Positions 50,344 through 59,102 of a stretch of 64,000 nucleotides of DNA are shown here, piece by piece. Positions within the stretch are counted from its first letter, which is position 1, and every line of letters starts with the position of its first letter. This DNA comes from CBDDIP01 sp965279405. GTDB taxonomy: Bacteria; Actinomycetota; Acidimicrobiia; Acidimicrobiales; Ilumatobacteraceae. Where the stretch lies: the NCBI GenBank assembly GCA_965279405.1, contig OZ257157.1, forward strand, positions 1,054,001-1,118,000, read 5' to 3'. The notes under the pieces are model-generated. The model made no database searches. It saw nothing but the letters and a program-made list of their open reading frames with translations, and had not been told where the DNA came from. A program made the position numbers and the translations under genes.

Positions 50344-52466
50344 GGCCGCATCCTGACGCCCGCGACCGCCGGGCGTCTCGTCCTCGTCGAGCGGTGGGCA
50401 TCGACGATGCCCGCCAGCCGCGATGCGTAGACCTCGATATCGGCGTGCTCGAGCACCCACTCCCGCGCTGCCGCGCCGAGTGCCTCGGCACCCGCCGGGT
50501 GATCGAGGAGCTGCTCGATCGCCGCGCGCATCGACGCCGCGTCGCCGACGGGCACGTACCGCCCGTTGACGCCGTCGATGATCGTGTCGGTCTGGCCGGT
50601 GGTCCGCGTGCACACGACGGGCTTGCCCATCGACATGCCCTCGAGGATGGTCGTGATGCCGGCCTGGAACTCGCTCTCCAGCAGCGGCATGACGACGAGG
50701 GCTGCGTCGGCGTAGAGCTGTCGCAGGGCGTGCAGGTCGAGCCGGACGACGGTGGTGTTGGTCGGGATGTCGATGCCGTCGAGCCCGTCGGAGCGCTTCG
50801 ACCACGGGCTGGCAGCGGCCAGCACGACGGGTGCCGGCAACCCGTCGACGGCGACGAGCATCGTCGCGTAGTCGCGGAACTCGAGGCCGGCAGCGCAGAT
50901 CACCCGCTCGTCGCGCGACGGCACGACGGCGTCCGGGGCGAAGAACGCCGTGTCGACCATGAACGGGGTGACGGTGACCTTCGCCGGTGCGACGTGCAGC
51001 TGCTCGACGATGAACCGCTGCTGCGCGGACGAGTAGACGAGGAGATCGTCGATGTGCCGGCCGAGCCGGAGCAGTCGGAACAGGAGCGCCTTGTTCCGTC
51101 GCGACATGATGTGCACGATCATCACGTGACGGGCACGGCTGCGACGTCGCGACCACCACAGCATCGCGGCCAACGGCAGCCCGACCTGCTCGCCGTCGGT
51201 GACGATCACGTCGTAGCTGCGACGCGCTCGCCAGCAGGCCCAGGCCAACCGCGCGTTGGCACCGAGCGCCCTGCCCAACACGCGGCCGATCGTGCCCGAG
51301 TCCGTGCAGGACGCATGGTCGGCGAGATCCGCATCGAACGCCGCGGCGAGCTCGAGGTAGTCGACCCGCGGGCGGCGGCCGGAAGCGACGTCGTCGACGA
51401 CGTGCTCGGGGATCGTGCCCGAGACCGTCAACAGGACGCGACGTGCCGGTGCCGACGCCTCGAGGTCGACGTCGCCGGTGCGCAACAAGGTCAGCAGCCG
51501 ATCGGGCGAGCCCAACGCGTCGGCAACGCCCTGGAAGTAGGTCAACCCGTAGACCGCACTCAACGCCTGATGGGCCACCGCCTGCGGACCGACCCGACCG
51601 CTGATGCGGGCAATGCGCTCCAACGCAGCAGTGGCAACGGCGGCAAGACGGGGGCGCGGCACGCACGCGCGCACCAGCGACCGGACGAGGCGGTGGCGGG
51701 TGCCGAACTCCTGCGACATCGTGCCGAGCAACCACGACTGCCCGCCGCGGGCGAAGGCGACGTCGTTCTCGCCGTAGCTGCGGGCCATGTTGCGCCACGA
51801 CTCGAAGCTGCGATCGGCGTAGTGGTGCGCGGCCGCCTCGTGGTCGTAGACGAACTCGACGCCGGCGAGGTGCAACCGGTACGCCAGCTCGACGTCCTCG
51901 GCGCGCTTGAAGCGCACGTCGAAGCCTCCGGCCGCGACGATGCGGTCGCGGCGCACGGACGCGTTGCCGGTGTAGAACTGTCGGAACGTCGGCGCCCACT
52001 CTCCGGCGACCATCGCGTCGTACTGCTTGTAGAGCATGCGCTGCTCCCATGCCACCCAGGGCGCCAGGCGCACGTCGTCGGGGGTCAGCATCGGGCCGAT
52101 GACGACGCGATCGGTGGCCGCCGCCTGGTGCCAGCCGACGTGCCGCGCCAGCAGGCCCGGATCGGGGACGACGTCGTCGTCGATGAACAGGACCACCTCG
52201 CCCGATGCCAGCTCGACACCGCGGTTGCGCGCCGCGGCCGGGCCGCTGTTCGGCTGCGTCGCGGCGACCACGGGCATCGGCAGGGCGCCCGAGGCGAGCA
52301 GCTCGTTCGTGCCGTCCGTCGAACCGTCGGAGACGACGACCACCTCGAACGGCACGTCGACGACCTGTTCGGCGAGCGCGCCGATGACGCGCCGCAGGCG
52401 CTCCTGGCGGTTGTAGGTGGGGATGACAACGCTCAGGAACGGACTCGTCGACTCCGGTCTCGTCAT
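50340..52466 (-). CDS. bifunctional glycosyltransferase, GT2 plus GT4 domains (708 aa)
   Basis: Residues 10-250 are a GT2 domain (LSVVIPTYNRQERLRRV, VVSDGSTDGT, ARNRGVELASGEVVLFIDDDVVPD, KRAEDVELAYRLH). Residues 350-690 are a GT-B/GT4-like domain (YDVIVTDGEQVGLPLAAM, ERVICAAGLEFRDYATML, ESEFQAGITTILEGMSMGKPV) with a degenerate E-x7-E. The protein may add two successive sugars. Its stop overlaps the next ATG. The start at ATG 52466 lies 10 bp after the wzy-like stop. Confidence 0.87.
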   Translation of the reverse strand: MTRPESTSPFLSVVIPTYNRQERLRRVIGALAEQVVDVPFEVVVVSDGSTDGTNELLASGALPMPVVAATQPNSGPAAARNRGVELASGEVVLFIDDDVVPDPGLLARHVGWHQAAATDRVVIGPMLTPDDVRLAPWVAWEQRMLYKQYDAMVAGEWAPTFRQFYTGNASVRRDRIVAAGGFDVRFKRAEDVELAYRLHLAGVEFVYDHEAAAHHYADRSFESWRNMARSYGENDVAFARGGQSWLLGTMSQEFGTRHRLVRSLVRACVPRPRLAAVATAALERIARISGRVGPQAVAHQALSAVYGLTYFQGVADALGSPDRLLTLLRTGDVDLEASAPARRVLLTVSGTIPEHVVDDVASGRRPRVDYLELAAAFDADLADHASCTDSGTIGRVLGRALGANARLAWACWRARRSYDVIVTDGEQVGLPLAAMLWWSRRRSRARHVMIVHIMSRRNKALLFRLLRLGRHIDDLLVYSSAQQRFIVEQLHVAPAKVTVTPFMVDTAFFAPDAVVPSRDERVICAAGLEFRDYATMLVAVDGLPAPVVLAAASPWSKRSDGLDGIDIPTNTTVVRLDLHALRQLYADAALVVMPLLESEFQAGITTILEGMSMGKPVVCTRTTGQTDTIIDGVNGRYVPVGDAASMRAAIEQLLDHPAGAEALGAAAREWVLEHADIEVYASRLAGIVDAHRSTRTRRPAVAGVRMRP

Positions 52467-52476
52467 GTACCGACCA

Positions 52477-54009
52477 TCATGAACGAATCAGCGCAAGCGC
52501 GGACGTCTCTGCTTCCTCGGGGAGCGGTTCGTCCGCCTCGACCTCCGGGACCGGCATGTCGCAGCACATCGCCACGGCCAGGCCGAACAGCATCAGCACG
52601 CGCGCATCCCACGCGATGTCGACGTACGCGAACACGAGCAGCATGGCGACGTAAGCGAGGCCGCAGAAGAGCACGACCAGGTCGCGGCCTTCGCGCACGC
52701 GCCGCACTCGCTGCCCGCCTTTCACCATCGTGCTGCCGAACAGGAAGAACAGCGCGGCGAAGCCACCGAAGCCGGCCTTGACCCAGACGTTGAGCACCGA
52801 GTTGTGCGGGATGAACAGGTAGAACTCGAACGTGCTGATGTCGGCGAGCGGGATCGGCCGGTAGAACGTGTGCCCGAAGCCGAGGCCGGTGATGCGCGCC
52901 GATCGGATGGTGTAGTTGAGGTCGAAGTTCTCGATCACGCGGTACAGGTCCGAGCTCTCGTCGCGATCGGACAGCGACTCCGGTGCGATGACCGACTTCA
53001 CCGCCTGCGCGGGGAAGCCGACCGACGAGGTCGTGTTCCAGAACACGCCGAGGTAGCCGACCAGCACGACGGCGACGATCGGGAACACCTTCTTGAACGT
53101 GTCGCGCTGGCGCCAGAACAGGACCATGAAGAGCAGGATCGTGGCGACGCCGAGCGAGACGAACGCGGCGCGGCGCTCGGCCAGGAAGTACGCCCACAGC
53201 ACCGGCACGGCGGCCACGCCGAGGGTGATCTTCATCCGCTTCGTCACGCCGCGAACGAGCAGCGCTCCGATGAGGGCGATGATGAGCACGTTCATCCGCA
53301 GCGCGGAGCTGTGCTCGATCAGGCTCTCCGACGCGGCGCGCTGGTCCTTCGTCAGGCCCTGCACGTACTGCAACGTCAGCACGGCGTGCAGCAGGATCGC
53401 GCCGAACACCGTCCACAGCAGGTGGCGGTAGTGCGACGTCGTCCGGCACAGGCTGGTCACCAGCACGTAGACGACCGGCAGCACCAGGAACGGGCGCACC
53501 TCGAGCGTCGCCGCACGGAAGTCGCCGCCGGTGGCCATCCCGTACATCAGGCCGATGATGATGAACGCGGTGAGCACGGCAACGGGCAGGAGGTTGCGGC
53601 CACGCACGAACGGCCACACACCGGTGGCCAAGTAGCGAACGAGCATGGCGACCGTGGCGACGAGGAGCATCACCTCGAGCGGGCTGACCGACACCGAGTC
53701 GGCGACGAACATGATCGACTCGTGGCTCGACATGTTCTTGGTGAACGGCCACCAGGTGACCGAGGTGATGTCGCCGACCAACGTGAGGAACACCGTCGCG
53801 TGCAGCGCGGCCAGTGGCTTGACGAACCACACGCCCATGACGACGAGCACGACGGCGACGGCAACGGCGAGCGGCTTGGGGGCGGTGCCCACGGCCAGGC
53901 CGGCGAGCATCAGCCCGACGGTGAACACCGACAGGTTGGCGAGCCAACCGAGCACGTTGCGCTGACGCCCTGGAGCCGGAGCCCATCCCGTGCGCAGGCT
54001 GTGCGTCAC
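52477..54009 (-). CDS. O-antigen polymerase/ligase-like membrane protein, Wzy-like (510 aa)
   Basis: About eleven to twelve hydrophobic segments and a large extracytoplasmic loop (residues 300-420) with HNSVLNVWVKAGFGG, the Wzy_C/O-antigen ligase signature region. RVIENFDLNYTIRSARITGLGFGHTFY precedes it, as in the family (shown here only as context). It is the likely polymerase of the Wzx-exported repeat units. GTG 54009 overlaps the stop of the 48-aa membrane protein gene (GTGA). The cytosolic acidic C-terminus (EVEADEPLPEEAE) is unusual. Confidence 0.85.
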   Translation of the reverse strand: MTHSLRTGWAPAPGRQRNVLGWLANLSVFTVGLMLAGLAVGTAPKPLAVAVAVVLVVMGVWFVKPLAALHATVFLTLVGDITSVTWWPFTKNMSSHESIMFVADSVSVSPLEVMLLVATVAMLVRYLATGVWPFVRGRNLLPVAVLTAFIIIGLMYGMATGGDFRAATLEVRPFLVLPVVYVLVTSLCRTTSHYRHLLWTVFGAILLHAVLTLQYVQGLTKDQRAASESLIEHSSALRMNVLIIALIGALLVRGVTKRMKITLGVAAVPVLWAYFLAERRAAFVSLGVATILLFMVLFWRQRDTFKKVFPIVAVVLVGYLGVFWNTTSSVGFPAQAVKSVIAPESLSDRDESSDLYRVIENFDLNYTIRSARITGLGFGHTFYRPIPLADISTFEFYLFIPHNSVLNVWVKAGFGGFAALFFLFGSTMVKGGQRVRRVREGRDLVVLFCGLAYVAMLLVFAYVDIAWDARVLMLFGLAVAMCCDMPVPEVEADEPLPEEAETSALALIRS

Positions 54010-54152
54010 TGCACGACTCGAAGGCTGTAGTAGCCGCCGGCGACGAGGACGGCGATGGCGACGAGGGCCAGTGGGCGCTCGCGCACGGTGCGGCCGATCG
54101 GCAGCGCGCCGATGAGGAACGTCCCGATGATGAAGCCGATGAGCACCTTCAC
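54006..54152 (-). CDS. 48-aa small membrane protein between wzy-like and ATPase genes
   Basis: GTG 54152 opens a short frame ending at TGA 54006-54008, which overlaps the GTG start of the wzy-like gene. The predicted protein has two hydrophobic helices (VLIGFIIGTFLIGALPIG and PLALVAIAVLVAGGYYSL) joined by the basic turn RTVRERP. A GGGG stretch sits about 11 nt upstream. Such a hairpin could be a polymerase or Wzz accessory subunit. The tight junctions on both sides (16-bp gap, GTGA overlap) support it as a real gene, but no family is recognisable. Confidence 0.65.
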   Translation of the reverse strand: MKVLIGFIIGTFLIGALPIGRTVRERPLALVAIAVLVAGGYYSLRVVQ

Positions 54153-54168
54153 GTGCGAGCCGACCCCG

Positions 54169-54984
54169 TCAGGAGGCGAAGAAGCGACGCAACCGCTTCG
54201 GGATGCGCGTCGAGTACTGGTTCACGACGACCCCGAGGCAGTTCAGCGAGCGCAGCTCGTCGGTGGCTGCACGAACCTGCTCGACCGTCGTGACGCCGTG
54301 GCGGACCACGAGCAGGTACGCCTCGGCGTGGCGCACGAGACCGAGGGCGTGACTGCCGGTGAGCACCGGCGGCACGTCGAAGATGACGTAGTGGAACTGC
54401 TCGTCGAGCTTGGCGAACAGCGAGGCCAGCTGCGGCGCGCGCAGCACGTCGCGGGCGAGGTCGCGATCCGTGGTTCCGACCGACAGGGTGAACAGCCGCG
54501 GGTCGGCCGTGGCGACCAGCGCACGATCGAGCGACATGTCGCCGTTGATGACTCCGACGATGCCGCCCGATGTGGCGGCGGCGGTGAGCGGGCCGGTGGG
54601 GACCGAGCCGAGTTCGACGAGGCAGACCTGCGCGTCGAGGTCGTTGGCCAACGTCGCCGCCAACGAACGAGCGACCGTGGTGACACCTTCACCGTGCGAC
54701 GCAGACACGACGGCGATCCGCTGACGGATCCCACCGTCGTCGTCGGACAACTGCAGCCGGGCGATGAGGTAGTGGATCGTCTCGACGAGCTCCCGTGGCA
54801 TCGTCGGCAGGATCGGTGAGTTAGTCATGGGCTGGCTCGGGATGTCGACGACCCTGGCGCCCATGCTGCGCTCGCTCTCGATGTGGGCCCGTCCGCCGAG
54901 CCGTGACGACCTGCTGACCCGGTACGGGCGTGCCGGTGCTTCGCCGTGACCGGTGTTGCCGTGACTGGGGTTGAGCGTGCTCAT
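54169..54984 (-). CDS. BY-kinase/CpsD-like P-loop ATPase with degenerate Walker motifs (271 aa)
   Basis: A homologue of the cytosolic tyrosine-autokinase partner of Wzz. The fold is readable (IAVVSASHGEGVTTVARSLAA split at the P-loop; VIFDVPPVLTGSHALGLV as Walker B; LGVVVNQ), but the Walker A lysine is replaced: S95-A-S-H-G-E-G-V101-T-T. The Walker A' Asp is also lost (CLVELGSV instead of IDxDxR). There is no C-terminal Tyr cluster, and the tail is basic (IPKRLRRFFAS). Kinase activity is therefore doubtful and a structural role more likely. The stop codon of the Wzz-like gene (54981-54983) overlaps this ATG 54984. Confidence 0.85.
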   Translation of the reverse strand: MSTLNPSHGNTGHGEAPARPYRVSRSSRLGGRAHIESERSMGARVVDIPSQPMTNSPILPTMPRELVETIHYLIARLQLSDDDGGIRQRIAVVSASHGEGVTTVARSLAATLANDLDAQVCLVELGSVPTGPLTAAATSGGIVGVINGDMSLDRALVATADPRLFTLSVGTTDRDLARDVLRAPQLASLFAKLDEQFHYVIFDVPPVLTGSHALGLVRHAEAYLLVVRHGVTTVEQVRAATDELRSLNCLGVVVNQYSTRIPKRLRRFFAS

Positions 54985-56072
54985 GCCGGCCGGTCCGCGG
55001 CTCGGTGCACCGACGACGTCGACGCGAGCCCCAGGTCGGGGACCAAACGATGCCCACGGTCTCGTCCTCGGTGTCGAGGCACCGTGGCGAGCACCACGAG
55101 GCCCTCGGCGGTGAGGTCGTTGGAGGACCGGATGGAGCGATCGAGCAGCGCAGAGATCACGAGCATGGCACAGCCCACGACGAGGCCCAGGACAAGGAAC
55201 ATCCCGATCGTGGTGACCTTCTTCTTCAACGTGCCCTCGGGTGCGACCGGGACGCCCGGCTCGTCGATCACCTGGAGCCGTTGGCCGATGTCGCTCTCCG
55301 ACGTCTTCGTCGCCAGCTTCGCTTCGTCGAGCTTGGCCTGTGCGGTGTCGAGCGCGGTCTGCGCCAGCTGCACCTGGTTGTTCAACCGGGACAGCTCGAT
55401 GACCTCGTTCTCGGGGCGCTCACCGAAGTTCGGGGCCTTGTGATCGGCGACGTAGTTGTCGACGTTGACCTGTGCCTGCTTGACCGCGGTCTCGTACGTC
55501 GAGATCTGCGACTCGTAGAAGTCCGCTGCGGCGTTGCTGTCGGCGGTCTCGGCGGCGAGGACGTAGGCGGAGTAGCTGGTGATCAGCGAGCTGGCCAGCT
55601 GCGCCGCCAACCGAGGATCGTCGGCGACGGCGACGAGGCCGAGCAACGTGTCGCCACGGGCCTCGGCGTAGACGTTGGTGCGCAGGTCGTCGAGCGTGAA
55701 GATGCCGCTCTTCACTGCGTCGGTGAGGCCGGCGTGATCGGCGACCTGGATGGCGAAGGAGTCCGAGCGCATCAGCTCGTTGATGCTGCGTGCCGTCTTC
55801 GATGCCGGCGTCTCGTACCCGAAGTTCGGGACGCGCACGTCGGTCAGGTCGGAGAGGAAGGTGGCCGAGGCGACGTTGACCGTGCCGACCGAGTGGTAGC
55901 GAGCGACGTAGTCGCGAGTCTTGTAGACGCCGAGGCCGACGATCAGCAGGACCGGCAGCACGTAGAGCATCCACCGACGGAAGAGGTTCTCGGCGAGGCG
56001 AACCTTGAGCTGTCGGCCCGAGACGAAGCGACCTGGCGACGTCGTGGCAAGTTGATCGCTCAGCGTGTTCAC
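54981..56072 (-). CDS. Wzz/chain-length determinant-like membrane protein (363 aa)
   Basis: A two-transmembrane protein with TM1 at about 33-50 (WMLYVLPVLLIVGLGVY) and TM2 at about 290-312 (IGMFLVLGLVVGCAMLVIS). A periplasm-side alpha-helical region between them is rich in Ala/Gln (coiled coil, about 190-280). VIDEPGVPVAPEGTLKK just before TM2 is the Pro-rich Wzz motif. The cytosolic tail after TM2 contains DLTAEGLVVLATVPRHR, as in kinase-partner proteins. ATGA overlaps link it to the genes on both sides. It should set chain length with the ATPase at 54169. Confidence 0.88.
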   Translation of the reverse strand: MNTLSDQLATTSPGRFVSGRQLKVRLAENLFRRWMLYVLPVLLIVGLGVYKTRDYVARYHSVGTVNVASATFLSDLTDVRVPNFGYETPASKTARSINELMRSDSFAIQVADHAGLTDAVKSGIFTLDDLRTNVYAEARGDTLLGLVAVADDPRLAAQLASSLITSYSAYVLAAETADSNAAADFYESQISTYETAVKQAQVNVDNYVADHKAPNFGERPENEVIELSRLNNQVQLAQTALDTAQAKLDEAKLATKTSESDIGQRLQVIDEPGVPVAPEGTLKKKVTTIGMFLVLGLVVGCAMLVISALLDRSIRSSNDLTAEGLVVLATVPRHRGRDRGHRLVPDLGLASTSSVHRAADRPA

Positions 56073-57190
56073 TCGTCCGACTCTACCCCTGGCCCTTGGC
56101 GCGATGCCCGCGAAGACCAGCTGGCGAGCGCGTTTTGGGCCATTGGACCTACTCGTTCGAGCTGCGCGCGCAACGATGTGTCAAGACCCACCACCGAGAG
56201 TGATCCGCCGTGCTGGCGGGCGCGACGGAACAGGCCGGCCAGCACGCCGACCGCGGCGGCGTTCAAGCTCGGTGCGCCGGCGAGATCGAGCTGCACATCG
56301 GCGTCGGCATCGACGTTGCCTGTCGTGTCGCGAGGCGCAGCCGAGTGGTTCGCCGCCGATCCGGCCGGCACCGTCGTCCACGAGCTCGGGCCGCTCGCCA
56401 CGACGTCCCATCCGCCACGCCAACGGCGCCATGCGAACAGGTGGCGAACGAGGCGCGGCAGGAACACGAAGATGTCGTTGGCGTAGCGCTTGCCGAGCCG
56501 GCGCGGCTCCTGCGCAGCCCGGTAGATCCACTCCAGCCCGGTGCGCTGCACCCACTGCGGCGCGCGCTTGCGAACACCGACGAGCATGTCGAGCGAGCCG
56601 CCGATGCCGATCATCACCGGCGTGCGCAGCCGTGCCCGGTTGGCATCGATGAAGCGCTCCTGCTTCGGGTTGCCGAGCGCCACGCACAGGATGTCCGCGT
56701 CATACGACGCGAGCTGTTCGAGCACCGCCTCGTCGACGTGGTGCACGTCGCGGATCATCGGCCCGCTGAAGGCGATCACGTCGAGGTCCGGGTGACGCTC
56801 GCGCAGCAGCGTCGACGCGCGTTCGGCAACGCCCTCCGCTGACCCGAAGAAGACGATCCGCCAGCCGGTCGACGCGGCGCGTTCGGCGAGCGCCGGCACG
56901 AGGTCGGCGCCGGTGACGCGCTCGGGCAACGGGACACCGATCCGGCCCGCCGCCCAGACGACGGGCATGCCGTCACCGATGCACAGGTCGGCCTCGCGCA
57001 GGATGCGCAGCAGGTCCGCATCGGCGAACGCGTTGACGAGGAAGTCGACGTTGACGGTGGACACCTGGTGCGTCACACCGCGCTCGCGACCCAATTGCAC
57101 GAGCCGGCCGATCTCGTCGATCGTTCCTGCCATCGTCAACCGGTCGATGGGGATGCCGAAGAGGACGACGGGATCGATCGCGTCGCTCAC
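56069..57190 (-). CDS. WecG/TagA/CpsF (GT26) glycosyltransferase fused to a STAS-like domain (373 aa)
   Basis: Residues 1-250 are a GT26 transferase: QVSTVNVDFLVNAF, GDGMPVVWAAGRIGVPLPE followed by RVTGADL, and ALGNPKQERFI. Enzymes of this type add the second sugar to a polyprenyl-diphosphate-linked first sugar. Residues about 285-350 (VQLDLAGAPSLNAAAVGVL and FRRARQHGGSLSVVGL) look like a STAS domain of the anti-sigma-antagonist type, with Ala where a phosphorylatable Ser would sit. GTG 57190 overlaps the upstream stop and the gene end overlaps the Wzz-like ATG. The fusion is unusual. The STAS call is by pattern only. Confidence 0.85.
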   Translation of the reverse strand: MSDAIDPVVLFGIPIDRLTMAGTIDEIGRLVQLGRERGVTHQVSTVNVDFLVNAFADADLLRILREADLCIGDGMPVVWAAGRIGVPLPERVTGADLVPALAERAASTGWRIVFFGSAEGVAERASTLLRERHPDLDVIAFSGPMIRDVHHVDEAVLEQLASYDADILCVALGNPKQERFIDANRARLRTPVMIGIGGSLDMLVGVRKRAPQWVQRTGLEWIYRAAQEPRRLGKRYANDIFVFLPRLVRHLFAWRRWRGGWDVVASGPSSWTTVPAGSAANHSAAPRDTTGNVDADADVQLDLAGAPSLNAAAVGVLAGLFRRARQHGGSLSVVGLDTSLRAQLERVGPMAQNALASWSSRASRQGPGVESDE

Positions 57191-58482
57191 GCCGGGCCGT
57201 CCTGCGCGTCGTTGCGAGCCGTCCGCGTCCACGTCACCTCGTCCTGACCGCGCAGGACGCCGAGCCACAGCTTGACCTTCCAGACGATCATCGACGGGGC
57301 CTTGGCGAACGCGCGGTAGATCGAAGCCGGAGCCCGCACGGCGCGCAGCCCGGCGAGCACGTGGCCGACGAGCACGGCGGTCGAGGCCACTGCCGTGGCC
57401 GCGACGAGCTTCGTCGGCCGCGTCGGGTGGGCGACGGCGACCGCGATCGCCAGGGCGTCCACGGCGAGCTGCCCGACCGCCAGCACCGACAACGGCGGCA
57501 CGAGCTGATCGGCCAGCGCGTCCGCGGCGGCGATGCGTTGGCGCATCGGACCGGAGCCGAGGCGGCGGACGAGCAGCGGCACGAACCGCTTGGCCACCTG
57601 GATGCGGCCGAGCTCCCAGCGTTGGTTCTGCGTCGTGGAGGCGTCGATCCCGCCCGGCATCTCCGCCTCGAGGCGCGCATCCGGTGCGTAGTCGACCAGC
57701 GTCCCGTCGAGCAGCAGCTCCATCTGGAACTCGATGTCCTCCGTGAGGTGCCCGGACCACTGCCGCCCGGCCAGCACGTCGGCGCGGAAGGCCATGCCGT
57801 TGCCGAACAGACCGCACGACGCGCCGATCGCCGTGCGCCCCAGCGGTCGGAGGTGGTGCCGGCAGGCGAGCGCCGCGTAGCGCAGGGCGGTGGTGGGCGA
57901 GTCGTCCGGGTCGCGAACGCCGTAGAAGCCCTGGACCACGGAGGCACCCCCGTCGAACGCGCGGTCGATCGCGGAGAGGAAGCCCGGCGCCAACGTCGAG
58001 TCGGCGTCGACGATCACGTACGCGTCGAACGGCTCCGGGTCGTCCTGCAGCCGCGCGTGCAACCAGTTGAGCGCCGCACCCTTGCCGCGGTCGTCCAGGT
58101 CGAACCGTTCGTGCACGGTCGCGCCGGCGGCACGCGCCACCGCGGCCGTGTCGTCCGTGCAGTTGTCGGCGACGACGTGCACCTCGAACCGCTGCTCGGG
58201 GTGAGACTGCTCGACCATGCTGCGAACCGATCGAGCGATGCCCATCGCTTCGTCGTGTGCCGGCACCAGGATCGCAAACCGACGTGCTGCGGCCGCAGGC
58301 GTCGACGACGTGCTTGCGCGGCGACGGCGTTCACGTCGTGTTCCGGCCACCGTGAGCACGCCGAGGTAGCCCGTCAACGCGGCGACGGCGATCGTCGCTG
58401 CGGCCACCGGCGCGGCGACGACGGCCCCGGCGACACCGGCGATCGAGTGCGCCCGCCGGGCCCCGTTCCTCACCGGGTGCAC
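57187..58482 (-). CDS. membrane GT2 glycosyltransferase, cellulose-synthase/NodC-like layout (431 aa)
   Basis: First gene of the Wzx/Wzy operon. An N-terminal helix (AGAVVAAPVAAATIAVAAL) is followed by a GT2 domain: FAILVPAHDEAMGIARSV, VADNCTDDT, RGKGAALNWL, VIVDADST and the base region LTEDIEFQMELLL, then QNQRWELGR, the Q-x-x-R-W motif of processive enzymes. Two or more hydrophobic segments follow. GTG 58482 has GAGGG 4-5 nt upstream. It could be processive or could act on a lipid carrier. It is divergent from the acyltransferase at 58560 across 77 bp. Confidence 0.87.
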   Translation of the reverse strand: MHPVRNGARRAHSIAGVAGAVVAAPVAAATIAVAALTGYLGVLTVAGTRRERRRRASTSSTPAAAARRFAILVPAHDEAMGIARSVRSMVEQSHPEQRFEVHVVADNCTDDTAAVARAAGATVHERFDLDDRGKGAALNWLHARLQDDPEPFDAYVIVDADSTLAPGFLSAIDRAFDGGASVVQGFYGVRDPDDSPTTALRYAALACRHHLRPLGRTAIGASCGLFGNGMAFRADVLAGRQWSGHLTEDIEFQMELLLDGTLVDYAPDARLEAEMPGGIDASTTQNQRWELGRIQVAKRFVPLLVRRLGSGPMRQRIAAADALADQLVPPLSVLAVGQLAVDALAIAVAVAHPTRPTKLVAATAVASTAVLVGHVLAGLRAVRAPASIYRAFAKAPSMIVWKVKLWLGVLRGQDEVTWTRTARNDAQDGPA

Positions 58483-58559
58483 GCTACCCTCGCCCCTGTC
58501 CGCGTCGATGGAACGACCCCGCCGGACCCAACCAGATCGACGGGAAGAAAGGCCGACAG

Positions 58560-59102
58560 GTGAGCTCACTGGTCCGCGACGCACGCTTGCACGGCCCGGC
58601 GGTCATCCGTGCGCGGTGGCACCTGCGCAGCGCGACGTCCGTCGGCCCGAAGGTGCGGTTGTACGGCAAGCCGCTGATCTCCAACCGCGGCGAGATGGTC
58701 ATCGAGGAGCGCGTCCGACTCTCCGCTGCAGCGGCCACGCTCGAACTGGTCACCGAGCCGGGCGGACGTCTGGTGATCGAAGCGGGCACGTTCATCAACT
58801 ACGGCACCTCGATCTCGGCGTCGCTGCTGGTGCAGATCGGTGCGGACACGCAGATCGGCACGCACTGCATGCTGATCGACAACGCGTTCCACCACGTCGA
58901 ACCGGAACGCCGCAACGAGCGCCCCGAGTCGCAGGCGATCATCCTCGGTCGCAACGTGTGGCTCGGCGCCCGCGTCATCGTCCTGCCGGGCGTGACCATC
59001 GGTGCCGACTCGGTCGTCGCCGCGGGCAGCGTGGTCACCAAGGACGTGCCACCGCGAACGCTGGTCGGTGGCGTGCCGGCTCGCATCATCCGGGAGCTGT
59101 GA
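58560..59102 (+). CDS. hexapeptide-repeat acyltransferase (180 aa)
   Basis: A third left-handed beta-helix acyltransferase, with repeats VEIGADTQIGTHCMLI-like sequence (VQIGADTQIG), VWLGARVIVLPGVTIGAD and the diagnostic tail PPRTLVGGVPARII. NAFHHVEPERR is the catalytic-His region. AAAGG 6 nt upstream of GTG 58560 supports the start. It probably O-acetylates a sugar of the repeat unit. Its 3' end overlaps the convergent GT8-like gene by 17 bp. Confidence 0.88.
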   Translation: MSSLVRDARLHGPAVIRARWHLRSATSVGPKVRLYGKPLISNRGEMVIEERVRLSAAAATLELVTEPGGRLVIEAGTFINYGTSISASLLVQIGADTQIGTHCMLIDNAFHHVEPERRNERPESQAIILGRNVWLGARVIVLPGVTIGADSVVAAGSVVTKDVPPRTLVGGVPARIIREL

